Of a DNA stretch of 64,000 bases, positions 17,439-26,283 are shown one piece after another (position 1 is the stretch's first letter; every line of letters starts with the position of its first letter). The DNA is taken from the NCBI GenBank assembly GCA_021286855.1, contig JAJTBO010000006.1, positions 1 through 64,000 of the forward strand, written 5' to 3'. The notes under the pieces are model-generated. The model was not told where the DNA came from and searched no databases. It saw nothing but the letters and a program-made list of their open reading frames with translations. A program made the position numbers and the translations under genes. The stretch is from Hyphomicrobiales bacterium. Its GTDB lineage: Bacteria > Pseudomonadota > Alphaproteobacteria > Rhizobiales > Ancalomicrobiaceae.

Positions 17439-18566
17439 TCAGGCCGACTGCGCCAGCATCAAGTGGAAGCGATGGGTGGCCCAGGCGAGGAAGACCGCGC
17501 CGAGGCCGGTCATCACCAGGAGCTGCGGCCAGACGATGTCGAGGCCGGCGCCGCGATAGAGCACGCCTTGCGAGAACTGCACGAAATAGACCGAGGGCGA
17601 GACGTGCATCGCCCATTGCAGGATCTTCGGCATGCTCTCGAGCGGCGTCATGTTGCCGGAGAGCAGCAGCATGGTGGTGAAGACCGGGATCGCCATCAGC
17701 GCGAACTGCGGCATCGAGCGGGCGAGCGTCGCGATCAGGATGCCGAGCGCCGTGGTGGAGAAGAGAAAGATCGTCGTGCCGAACAGAAAGAGGGCGCGCG
17801 AGCCGGCGATCGGCACGCCGAGGAGACCGCGCACCACCAGCTCCATCGACAGGAGCACGGCGAGGAGCAGCACCGCTCCGTTGGCCAGGATCTTGGCCAA
17901 CGCGATCTCGAAGGCGGTGACCGGCATGACGAGGAGATGTTCGATGGTGCCGTGTTCGCGTTCGCGGATGACGGCGGCGCCGACCAGCAGAATCGACAGA
18001 ATGACGATCGAGTTGACCAGCTGCATGATCGAGGAGAACCAGCGCCCCTCGACGTTGGGGTTGAACCAGACGCGCGGCACGACGGCGATCGGCAGTTGCG
18101 CCTCGATCCCCTTGGAATGCAGCCACGCAGCCGCCTCCTGCAGCAGGATCGACTGGATGTAGGCGGCGCCGTTGCCGGCCTGGACCATGACGGTGGCGTC
18201 GACGGTGAGGCCGAGGCCGGGGGCGCGGCCGCGCAGCACGTCGGCCTCGAAGGACGGCGGGATGTGGAGGACGAAGCCGAAGCGGCCGACGTCCATGGCG
18301 CGGTCGACCTCGGAGGCGTCGATCAGCGCGGGCTTGCGGAAGAAGGGCGGCGTGAAGGCGTCGATCATCCGGGTGGAGAGTTCCGAGCGATCCTGATCGA
18401 CGACGGCGATGGCGGCGTTCGACACCTCGAGCTTGACGCCGGAGGAGACGAAGACGACCGCGGCGGAGAAGGCGTAGAAGATCAGGAACAGCATCATCGG
18501 ATCGTGGCGGAGGCTCGCCAGTTCCTTGACGCCGAGCCGGAAGAGGTTGGCGAGGAAGCGTCGCAT
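17439..18566 (-). CDS. ABC-2 type transporter permease, YhhJ-like
   Basis: 375-residue ABC-2 (family 3) membrane protein. One N-terminal membrane helix (about 23-42) is followed by a large periplasmic domain (about 45-170) and a cluster of about five membrane helices to the C-terminus. This is the YhhJ/YbhR topology. It begins 3 bases after the end of the ATPase-permease fusion gene and is the last gene of the hlyD-rbbA-yhhJ-like operon, giving the second half of the permease pair. Substrate unknown; drug or toxic-compound export is the usual guess. Confidence 0.88.
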   Translation of the reverse strand: MRRFLANLFRLGVKELASLRHDPMMLFLIFYAFSAAVVFVSSGVKLEVSNAAIAVVDQDRSELSTRMIDAFTPPFFRKPALIDASEVDRAMDVGRFGFVLHIPPSFEADVLRGRAPGLGLTVDATVMVQAGNGAAYIQSILLQEAAAWLHSKGIEAQLPIAVVPRVWFNPNVEGRWFSSIMQLVNSIVILSILLVGAAVIREREHGTIEHLLVMPVTAFEIALAKILANGAVLLLAVLLSMELVVRGLLGVPIAGSRALFLFGTTIFLFSTTALGILIATLARSMPQFALMAIPVFTTMLLLSGNMTPLESMPKILQWAMHVSPSVYFVQFSQGVLYRGAGLDIVWPQLLVMTGLGAVFLAWATHRFHLMLAQSA

Positions 18567-18569
18567 GGC

Positions 18570-21317
18570 TCACGCCTCCTGCTTGTTCAGGACGAGAGCG
18601 GCGGCGGCGATGAAGACGACGCCGAAGGCGAAGAGCGCCAGATCGCAGTCGATGAGATCGAAGAAGCCGACGCCCTTGGCGAATGAGCCGACGGCGATGG
18701 TCTGGAACCATGAAGCGGGGAACAGGAGCCCCATCCAGCGCGCCGCCCCTTCGATCGACGACATCGGATTGATGAAGCCGGAGAAGTTGATGGTCGGGAT
18801 GACCGAGAGGATCGCCGCCGCCATGATCGCCGCGACCTGGGTGCGCACGAGCGTCGAGACGAGCAACCCGAAGGCGGTGGCGGCGAAGACGTAGAGCGTC
18901 GCCCCGACGACGAGGGCGGCGAGCGAGCCGTGAATGGGCACGCCGAAACCGAAGCGGGCGGCGATCGCCAGGGTGGCGAAGCTCGTCAGGCCGACCGCGA
19001 CATAGGGCAGTTGCTTGCCGACCAGGAATTCGACGACGGAGGCGGGCGAGGCCTCGAAATTGGCGATCGAGCCGATCTCGCGCTCGCGCGCCACGCCGAC
19101 GGCGGTCATCGCCGAGGGGATCAGGACGAGCAGCAGCATGATCACGCCGGGGGTGATGGCGTCGACCGAGACGAAGGCCTGATTGTAGGCGAGACGGGTC
19201 CTGAGGTCGAAGGGCAGCGCCAGCGACGCGCCCGGCCCGGCCGTGTCGGCGGCGACGCGCGAGGCCCAGGCGAGCACCACGCCCTGGAGATAGGCCTTCA
19301 CCGTTTCGGCGCGGAAGGTGTTGGCGCCGTCGATGGCGACGCCGACCTCCGGCCGTCTCCCCGCGAGGAGATCCGCGCCGAAGTCGGGCGGCAGGTTCAC
19401 CACGAAGCGCAACTCGCCCGAGGTCAGACGCCGATCGATCTCGGCGTCGCTCGCCACCGGGGCGCGTTCGACGAAATATCGCGAGCCGCGGAAGGTCTCG
19501 ACGAACCGGGCGCTCTCGATCGAGCCGTCGCGGTCGAAGACGGCGAAGGGCAGGTTCTCGACGTCGAAGGAGACGCCGAAGGCGAAGAGGACGAGCAGGA
19601 GGAGCGAGCCGAAGACGGCGAAGCCGAGACGCACCCGATCGCGCAGGATCTCGAGCCCCTCGCGGCGGGCGAAGGCCCAGACGAGACCGGCGGAGGCGGC
19701 GAGGCCGCGGGCGGCGACGGGCGGCGCGACGGCGTCCGGTTGCGTCGCCGGATCGCGCGGCGGCGCGGCGGCGCCCTCGCCGGCCTCCTCCAGTCGGCGG
19801 ACGAAGGCTTCCTCGAGGCTCGCCGCGCCGGCTTCGCGGGTGAGATCGGCGGGCGCGCCGATCGCCAGAACGCGACCGCGATGCATCAACGAGATGCGGT
19901 CGCAGCGTTCGGCCTCGTTCATGAAATGAGTGGAGACGAAGATCGTCACGCCGTCGTCGCGCGACAGCTTCGCCAGATGCCGCCAGAAGTCGTCGCGGGC
20001 CTGCGGATCGACGCCGGAGGTCGGTTCGTCGAGGATCAGCACCTCGGGCCGGTGCAGGCAGGCGGCGGCGAGTTGCAGGCGCTGGCGGATGCCGAGCGGC
20101 AGTCGGCCGGGCAGGTCGTCGGCGTGATCGACGAGGTCGAAGCGCGTCAGGCTCTCGGCGACGAGGCCGGCGACGCGCGCCTCTTCGACCCGGTAGAGGC
20201 GGGCGTGCAGGACGAGGTTCGCCCGCACGCTCAGCTCCTCCCAGAGCGAGAAGCTCTGCGAGACGTAGCCGACGCGCAGACGCACGGCGAGATCGGCGGC
20301 GTCGACCGGCCGGCCGAGCAGGGTCGCCGAGCCCTCGTCGATCGACAACAGGCCGGTCAGCATCTTCATCGTCGTCGTCTTGCCGCAGCCGTTTGAGCCG
20401 AGGAAGCCGAAGATCTCGCCGGTCTCGATGCGGAAGGAGACGTGGTCGACCGCGGTGAAGGCGCCGAAGCGGCGGGTCAGGCCTTCCGCCTCGATGGCGA
20501 CCCCACCGGCGCCGGCGGCGCGCGGCGGCATCGCGAAGGGCGGCGGCGGCGCCTCTCCCGGGGCGCGGCCGAGGCTCCGCCAAGCCTCTTCGAGGGTCGC
20601 CGCGCCGGTCTTCGCCAGGATCTCGGCGACGGTTCCGTCGGCGACGACGCGGCCGTCGGAGATCGCCACGACGCGGTCGAAACGCCCCGCCTCGTCCATG
20701 TAGGCGGTGGCGACGATCACCGTCATCGCCGGGCGCGAGCGGCGAATGTCGTCGATCAGGTCCCAGAACTGGCGACGCGACAGCGGATCGACGCCGGTGG
20801 TCGGCTCGTCGAGGACGAGCAGGTCGGGATCGTGGACGAGGGCGCAGCACAGCGACAGCTTCTGCTTCATGCCGCCGGAGAGCTGACCGGCGAGGCGGTC
20901 GGCGAAGGGATCGAGGCCGGTGGCGGCGAGCAGGCGCTCGATCCGCGCGGCGCGGGCGGCGGCGTCGAGGCCGAACAGGCGGGCGTGGAAATCGACGTTC
21001 TCGGCGACCGAGAGCGAGGGGTAGAGATTGCGGCCGAGCCCCTGCGGCATGTAGGCGACGCGTGGGGCGACGGCGTCGCGCACGGCGCGCTCGCCCATGT
21101 CGCCGCCGAAGACGGTGATCCGGCCCCTCTGGAGCCGGCGCACGCCGACGAGGAGGCCGAGCAGCGTCGACTTGCCGACGCCGTCGGGCCCGATCACGGC
21201 GGTGGCGCCGCCGGCGGCGAAGCGGAGCCCGACGTCGTCGAGCGCGACGAGCGCGCCGTAACGATGAGACACGGCCTCGAGCACCACCGGCGGGGCGAGC
21301 GCGCCGAGATCGGTCAT
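18570..21317 (-). CDS. ABC transporter fusion: two ATPase domains plus permease (RbbA/YhiH-like)
   Basis: 915 residues, the same architecture and length as RbbA/YhiH: ATPase domain 1 (about 1-240; Walker A GPDGVGKST, signature LSGGMKQKL), ATPase domain 2 (about 273-510; Walker A GSNGCGKTT, signature region LPLGIRQRL in place of LSGGQ), then an ABC-2 permease (about 540-915). The degenerate second signature is shared with YbhF-type proteins. Start ATG at 21317 overlaps the hlyD stop by four bases. With HlyD adaptor upstream and YhhJ-like permease downstream it forms a complete exporter. The ribosome-associated role claimed for E. coli RbbA is not implied here. Confidence 0.9.
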   Translation of the reverse strand: MTDLGALAPPVVLEAVSHRYGALVALDDVGLRFAAGGATAVIGPDGVGKSTLLGLLVGVRRLQRGRITVFGGDMGERAVRDAVAPRVAYMPQGLGRNLYPSLSVAENVDFHARLFGLDAAARAARIERLLAATGLDPFADRLAGQLSGGMKQKLSLCCALVHDPDLLVLDEPTTGVDPLSRRQFWDLIDDIRRSRPAMTVIVATAYMDEAGRFDRVVAISDGRVVADGTVAEILAKTGAATLEEAWRSLGRAPGEAPPPPFAMPPRAAGAGGVAIEAEGLTRRFGAFTAVDHVSFRIETGEIFGFLGSNGCGKTTTMKMLTGLLSIDEGSATLLGRPVDAADLAVRLRVGYVSQSFSLWEELSVRANLVLHARLYRVEEARVAGLVAESLTRFDLVDHADDLPGRLPLGIRQRLQLAAACLHRPEVLILDEPTSGVDPQARDDFWRHLAKLSRDDGVTIFVSTHFMNEAERCDRISLMHRGRVLAIGAPADLTREAGAASLEEAFVRRLEEAGEGAAAPPRDPATQPDAVAPPVAARGLAASAGLVWAFARREGLEILRDRVRLGFAVFGSLLLLVLFAFGVSFDVENLPFAVFDRDGSIESARFVETFRGSRYFVERAPVASDAEIDRRLTSGELRFVVNLPPDFGADLLAGRRPEVGVAIDGANTFRAETVKAYLQGVVLAWASRVAADTAGPGASLALPFDLRTRLAYNQAFVSVDAITPGVIMLLLVLIPSAMTAVGVAREREIGSIANFEASPASVVEFLVGKQLPYVAVGLTSFATLAIAARFGFGVPIHGSLAALVVGATLYVFAATAFGLLVSTLVRTQVAAIMAAAILSVIPTINFSGFINPMSSIEGAARWMGLLFPASWFQTIAVGSFAKGVGFFDLIDCDLALFAFGVVFIAAAALVLNKQEA

Positions 21318-22315
21318 TTCTTCGCCTCGGCCGGATCGGGCAGACGCACCGCGAGACGCTCGGGCCAGACCGCCTGCGGCTCGGTCGCGAGCCAGGCGTC
21401 GCCGGTCAGGCCGGACTTGACGTAGGCGCGCCACTGCGCGGCGAGGCCGGGATCGACCCGGACCTTGACGCGATACATCAGCTTGGCGCGTTCGTCGGCC
21501 GTCTCGACGCTCTTCGGGGTGAACTGCGCCTCCGCCGCGACGAAGGAGACAGCGGCCGGGATCACCCATTGCGGCGCGGCGTCGAGCACGATGCGGGCCG
21601 GCGCGCCGACCTCGACGCGACCTGCGAAGCGGGTCGGCAGGAAGACGGTCATCTCGACGTCGGTGAGGTCGAGCAGGGTGGCGACCTTGGAGCCGGCGCC
21701 GATCACCGCGCCGGGTTCGATCAGGCGATATTCGACGCGACCGGCGATCGGCGCGACGAGCTTGGTGTCGTCGATGTTGACCTGGATCAGATCGACCTGG
21801 GCCTGGGCGGCGTCGCGGGCGGCGACCGCATCGGCGACGGCGGCCAGCGCGGCGCGCACCGTGGCGGCGGCGACGTCGCGCTGCGCCTTGGCCTGATCCT
21901 GCTGCGCCTGGGAGGAGACCGCCTTGTCGAGGAGGTCGGTGGCGCGCCGCAGCTGCACCTCGGCGAGCGTCAGATTGGCCTCCGCCGAGGCGACGTCGGC
22001 CTCGGCCTTGGCGATGCCCTGGCCGGCCCGGACCACGGCGGCGCGGGCGGCGGCGCGCTGGGCGAGGAGATCGGCGGCGTCGAGAACGGCGACGATCTCG
22101 CCCTTTTCGACCATGTCGCCCTCCTTGACCCGCATCTCGGCGACGCGGCCGGGCAATTTGGTGGCCACGTCGACGCGGGTCACCTCGACGCGTCCATTGG
22201 CGGAGATCAGGCCGGGCGGCAGACGTCCCCGTTCGCTCCAGGTCCATGCCGTCCACCCACCCACGCCGATGGCGAGGGCGAGAAGGGCGACGATCGCTCC
22301 GATGTTCTTCCGCAT
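21314..22315 (-). CDS. HlyD-family periplasmic adaptor
   Basis: 333-residue membrane fusion protein. An N-terminal anchor (about 7-25) precedes the split lipoyl-like domain (RVEVTRVDVATKLPGRVAEM, about 40-80), a long alanine-rich coiled-coil hairpin (about 85-185), and the beta-barrel/lipoyl return (VAPIAGRVEYRLIEPGAVI). It links the inner-membrane ABC permease to the periplasm or an outer-membrane channel. ATG at 22315 is chosen since it is directly followed by the anchor; a GTG at 22336 is possible. First gene of the efflux operon, divergent from the AraC regulator. Confidence 0.9.
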   Translation of the reverse strand: MRKNIGAIVALLALAIGVGGWTAWTWSERGRLPPGLISANGRVEVTRVDVATKLPGRVAEMRVKEGDMVEKGEIVAVLDAADLLAQRAAARAAVVRAGQGIAKAEADVASAEANLTLAEVQLRRATDLLDKAVSSQAQQDQAKAQRDVAAATVRAALAAVADAVAARDAAQAQVDLIQVNIDDTKLVAPIAGRVEYRLIEPGAVIGAGSKVATLLDLTDVEMTVFLPTRFAGRVEVGAPARIVLDAAPQWVIPAAVSFVAAEAQFTPKSVETADERAKLMYRVKVRVDPGLAAQWRAYVKSGLTGDAWLATEPQAVWPERLAVRLPDPAEAKK

Positions 22316-22625
22316 GAGGCCCGTCTCCGCGCCCACGTCTCTCGCCGGATCTTCGGTTCCGCGAGATCGACGCGGTCACTCGCGATGGTTACGCCTCCCC
22401 TCATGTGGGACCAATCGGGTCGACACCGAATGGGTAGGATTGCGGAGACGCCGCACCACACAACCGACACGTCAGAACCGAAATAATTACAATCGTTTCG
22501 TAGAGCTTTGCCGATTTCGGATAGATTCCGAGATTGCTACCATACAGCGACATCTGAACTATCGTTTCGGAGGATGGCAATTTGTAACGATGCGTAAAGG
22601 GGGGGGACAGGACGCATGAGGAAAG
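22316..22625. promoter_or_regulatory. Divergent control region of efflux operon and AraC gene
   Basis: 310 bases without a gene. It contains a 9-bp direct repeat ATCGTTTCG at 22492-22500 and 22561-22569, a short palindrome CCGATTTCGG at 22511-22520, and a run of eight G residues at 22599-22606 before the AraC gene's ribosome site AGGAAAG. AraC-type regulators often bind direct repeats, so the pair is a candidate operator. Confidence 0.5.
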
Positions 22626-23678
22626 ATGCCCGAGATCGATCGCGATGAGCCAGAGGCGGCGCAGCCGCCGCCACGACTTCCCGATCCGACGATCCTGCTG
22701 AAAGAGTTCGACCCGACCCTGTTCCTTCATTCGAAGGGCGTCATCGCGGCGATCGTCGCGGATCCGATGGACTTTCCCGCAACGGTCGGAATAGGTCCCA
22801 ACGATTGGGTGCCGCATCGCTCTTCGGCGCCCTGTTCGCTGGTCCTGTACGAGTCGGGAGGCTTTCGTCTCGTCGGCGCGCGGCTGCCGTGCGGCCATTT
22901 CGACGTGCGCTGCCCACCCGACCGCGTGCTCGTCACCTTCGGCTTGAAGGAGACGCACAACGCCGTCTTCAACGGCACCGTCATGCCGCCCGCCTCCTTC
23001 GCGATCGGACCGGCGGGATCGCGCTGCATCGCGCATTGGCCGTCCGATCGAGTGGTCAGTCAGTCCTTCGTCGCGCTCGGCCTGCCGGTCGACGCGGCGC
23101 CGGCGGAATGGCGGGCGACGGGCGACCTCTGCACGCTCTATGAGACGACGACGACGGCGATCCGCGACTTGCGGCTGCTGGCGGCCAAAGCCTTCCTGTC
23201 GGCGGCCGGTCTCGCGACGCCGGAGCAGGTCGAAGCGGAAATCCGTAGGATCGTCGAAGCCACCACGACCGCGTTGCGGCGGGGGCGCGTCGTTCCGGCG
23301 CCGTCGGCGCTCGGGGCTCGCGGCTACCTCGACCTCGTCGACCGCATCGACGCCTACCTCGCCGCCAATCCGAGCGAGCCGGTGCGCCTCGAAGACGTCG
23401 CGGCGGCGCTGAAGGTGTCGCGACGCACCATCCACAACGTGATGATCCGTGTGCGCGGACTGACGTTGCTCGCCTATGTTCGACTGATCAGACTGCGCGC
23501 GGTTCGCCTCGACCTGCTCCGCTCACCCGATGTTCGCCTGGTCAAACAGGCCGCGATGCGTAACGGGTTCCTGCATCAGGGACGTTTTTCCAAAGACTAC
23601 ACCGACCTCTTCGGCGAATCTCCTTCCGCGACGCTCGAACGTCGATCGACGGTCGACGCGAAAACAGCGCGTGAGTGA
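22626..23678 (+). CDS. AraC-family transcriptional regulator
   Basis: 350-residue regulator. The C-terminal third (about 240-340) carries two helix-turn-helix motifs typical of AraC/XylS proteins ([20 protein letters not shown] and the [20 protein letters not shown] stretch, followed by FGESPSATL). The N-terminal 220 residues are a poorly conserved sensing domain. The ATG at 22626 follows AGGAAAG. It is divergent from the HlyD-RbbA-like-YhhJ-like operon and is the obvious candidate for its regulator. The effector is unknown. Confidence 0.85.
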   Translation: MPEIDRDEPEAAQPPPRLPDPTILLKEFDPTLFLHSKGVIAAIVADPMDFPATVGIGPNDWVPHRSSAPCSLVLYESGGFRLVGARLPCGHFDVRCPPDRVLVTFGLKETHNAVFNGTVMPPASFAIGPAGSRCIAHWPSDRVVSQSFVALGLPVDAAPAEWRATGDLCTLYETTTTAIRDLRLLAAKAFLSAAGLATPEQVEAEIRRIVEATTTALRRGRVVPAPSALGARGYLDLVDRIDAYLAANPSEPVRLEDVAAALKVSRRTIHNVMIRVRGLTLLAYVRLIRLRAVRLDLLRSPDVRLVKQAAMRNGFLHQGRFSKDYTDLFGESPSATLERRSTVDAKTARE

Positions 23679-23953
23679 TCGGCTTTCGGTATCCACTTTC
23701 AGCAATTTCGCGGCGGCGCAACAAGGTCGAATTCAGCGACCGAAGGCCGAAAAGGCGTTGCGCCCCAACCACCTGTCGACAACCTCCGGTTTCTTTCGAA
23801 CAAACATTCATCGATCGTGAAGGTTACGTTCGGTTAACCACCGCGATCCAGCCTTCGGAAAAGCAGGCGCATGCGGCCGGATCTGCGAAAGATCGTAGAT
23901 CATCAGACGCGTGTCGACCTGGAGTCCGTCCGGTGGGAGCGGAGGAATTTTCG

Positions 23954-25960
23954 ATGAAGTTCTTTCACGATCTACGCATCTCGAACAAGTTGATGGCCGG
24001 CTTCCTGTTGGTCATCCTGGTCTTCTGCGGCGTCGCCGCGCTTTCGTTGCGGGCGTTCGACGAGACCGCCGACGCCTTCGACGCCTATGCGACTTCGGCC
24101 GCGACCGAAGAAGTGGCGATGCGGGTCAACGCCGGCTTCCTCGACTATCGCCGGCAGGCGCGCGAAATCGTCTATACGGAGCTCGAAGGCGCCGACAAGG
24201 CGGCGCGCGAAGGCGCCGACAACCTGCGCCGGATCTTCGCCGAGGGGCGCAAGGACGTGACGGCGCAGGCCCGCCGCGCCGCGCTCGACGAGGCTTCGAC
24301 CTATTTCGAAGACTACGATCGCGAACTCGTCGCCATCGGCGAGTTGAAGAAGCAGGCGTCGACGACGACCCGAGACGTGGTCGCGGCGACGGGCGCGCGG
24401 TTGCGCAAGGATCTCGAGGCGCTCGCCGCCGACGACCGGCTCCCCGCCGGAGCGCGCGACGTCTCCAACGCCGCCCTCGTCGAGCTTCAGCAGGCCCGCA
24501 TCCAGGCCGCCGAGACGTTGGCGCGCCGGACGCCGGAAAACATCGCCGCGACCCGCACGGCGGTCGAGCGCGCCATCCGCGCCATCGAGAAGTCGCGGAG
24601 CGACCTCGCCGGCGAGCCGGCGCGCGTCGCCGACCGCATCCGCGGCGATCTCGCCAAGTGGATCGAAGGCTTCGATCGAGTGATCGCGCTCCACGTCAAG
24701 ATCGAGGACGAAGTCGCGCCGGCGATGCGGGTCAAGGTGCAGAAGCTGACCGCCGCGGTCGAGGGCCTGGTCAAGGCCGCCGACGCGGAGGGCGACGAGG
24801 TGCGCGCTCGCACCGTGACGGAGATCGCCGGCGCCAAGCGGCTCTTGTGGATCGTCTCGGGCGTCGGCGTGGCGCTCGCCTTCGGTCTGGCGCTCGCCCT
24901 CGGTCGCCTGATCTCGGGCCCGATCGTCGCGATCACCCATGCGATGCGGCAATTGTCCGGCGGCGACACCGCTGTGTCCATTCCGGGGCTCGGCCGGCGC
25001 GACGAGACCGGCGTGATGGCCGGCACGCTGGAAGTCTTCAAGCGCAATCTGATCGAGGCGGACGCGATGCGGGTCGAACAGGAACGTCTGAAGACGCAGA
25101 GCGAGGCCGACCGGCGCGCCGCCATGCGGGAGCTCGCCGACGGGTTCGAACGCGCGGTCGGCGACGTCGTGCAGTCGGTGGTGAGCGCCTCGACGCAGTT
25201 GCAGGGCGCGGCGCAGACCATGTCGGCGGCGGCGGAAGAGGTCTCGGCCCAGTCGGGATCGGTCGCGGCGGCGTCCGAAGAGGCCTCCACCAACGTCGAG
25301 ACGGTCGCCTCGGCGGCGGAGGAGCTGACCTCGTCGATCGGCGAGATCAAGCGTCAGGTCGACGAATCGGCCGGCGAAGCGAGCCGAGCCTCCGGCGAGG
25401 CGGAGCGCACCGCCACGAAGGTGCGCGAACTCGCCGCGGCGGCCTCGCGGATCGGACAGGTGGTCGATCTGATCAACACCATCGCCGGCCAGACCAACCT
25501 CCTGGCGCTCAACGCGACGATCGAAGCGGCGCGCGCCGGCGAGGCGGGCAAGGGCTTCGCGGTGGTGGCGGCTGAGGTCAAGCAGCTCGCCGACCAGACC
25601 GCCCGGGCGACTTCGGAGATCGGCGCGCAGATCGCCGAGATCCAGACGGCGACCGGCGAAACGGTGTCGGCGATCGGCGGCATCGCCGAGACGATCGGCC
25701 GGCTCGACCGGATCTCGGGATCGATCGCGGTCTCGGTCGAGCAGCAGGGTTCGGCGACCCGCGAGATCGCCCGCAACGTCGTCGAGGCTTCGGCGGGAAC
25801 GCATCAGGTGTCGGAGAACATCGTCGGGATCACCCAGGCGGCCTCCGATTCCTCCGCCGCCGCCTCGCAGGTGCTCGCCTCGGCCGAGGATCTGGCGACC
25901 CAGTCGAGCCGCCTGAGGACCGAACTCTCGAACTTCCTCGCCACCGTCCGCGCCGGCTGA
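23954..25960 (+). CDS. Methyl-accepting chemotaxis protein with long helical periplasmic domain
   Basis: 668-residue chemoreceptor. Membrane segments at about 14-34 and 296-318 enclose a roughly 260-residue, Ala/Glu/Arg-rich, apparently all-helical periplasmic domain similar in size to the HBM (helical bimodular) sensor. HAMP domain about 318-370; methylation helices and the conserved signalling tip ([20 protein letters not shown] near 510-535) follow. It starts at the ATG at 23954, with GGAGGAA nine bases before. No che or flagellar genes are adjacent, so it stands alone. Ligand unknown. GTTAACC lies about 115 bases upstream. Confidence 0.93.
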   Translation: MKFFHDLRISNKLMAGFLLVILVFCGVAALSLRAFDETADAFDAYATSAATEEVAMRVNAGFLDYRRQAREIVYTELEGADKAAREGADNLRRIFAEGRKDVTAQARRAALDEASTYFEDYDRELVAIGELKKQASTTTRDVVAATGARLRKDLEALAADDRLPAGARDVSNAALVELQQARIQAAETLARRTPENIAATRTAVERAIRAIEKSRSDLAGEPARVADRIRGDLAKWIEGFDRVIALHVKIEDEVAPAMRVKVQKLTAAVEGLVKAADAEGDEVRARTVTEIAGAKRLLWIVSGVGVALAFGLALALGRLISGPIVAITHAMRQLSGGDTAVSIPGLGRRDETGVMAGTLEVFKRNLIEADAMRVEQERLKTQSEADRRAAMRELADGFERAVGDVVQSVVSASTQLQGAAQTMSAAAEEVSAQSGSVAAASEEASTNVETVASAAEELTSSIGEIKRQVDESAGEASRASGEAERTATKVRELAAAASRIGQVVDLINTIAGQTNLLALNATIEAARAGEAGKGFAVVAAEVKQLADQTARATSEIGAQIAEIQTATGETVSAIGGIAETIGRLDRISGSIAVSVEQQGSATREIARNVVEASAGTHQVSENIVGITQAASDSSAAASQVLASAEDLATQSSRLRTELSNFLATVRAG

Positions 25961-26120
25961 GAACGGGGCCGACGACCGGGGGACAGGTTCGCCCATCGAC
26001 GAGGCGTCCGCGGCCGCAAGGTCTCGGGCGCCTCACGTCGTTCGGGCGCGAGGCCGAGCCGTCGGCGAGCGGCCGCGAGCCGCAGGAGGCTGCGACGGGC
26101 GGCGGAAATGCGAAGGAAAT

Positions 26121-26195
26121 TGGAGCGGGCGATGGGAATCGAACCCACGACATTCAGCTTGGGAAGCTGACGTTCTACCTCTGAACTACACCCGC
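26121..26195 (-). tRNA. tRNA-Gly (anticodon CCC)
   Basis: 75 nt including an encoded CCA. The acceptor stem pairs GCGGGTG with CGCCCGC; the anticodon arm is TCAGC-TTCCCAA-GCTGA, giving anticodon CCC; the T-arm contains GTTCGAT. No integrase or duplicated 3' end is seen next to it. Confidence 0.96.
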
Positions 26196-26283
26196 TCGGA
26201 GGGTCTCCCTCCATAAGCCGCGGCGACGCGGGGCGCAAGAGGCGCGACGGCGGCCGTCCACGGCCGGTGCGACGATCGACGCC

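Noticed and set aside
26121-26195. tRNA-Gly as an integration site
   Set aside because: No integrase gene, no duplicated tRNA 3' end and no change in gene character on either side.
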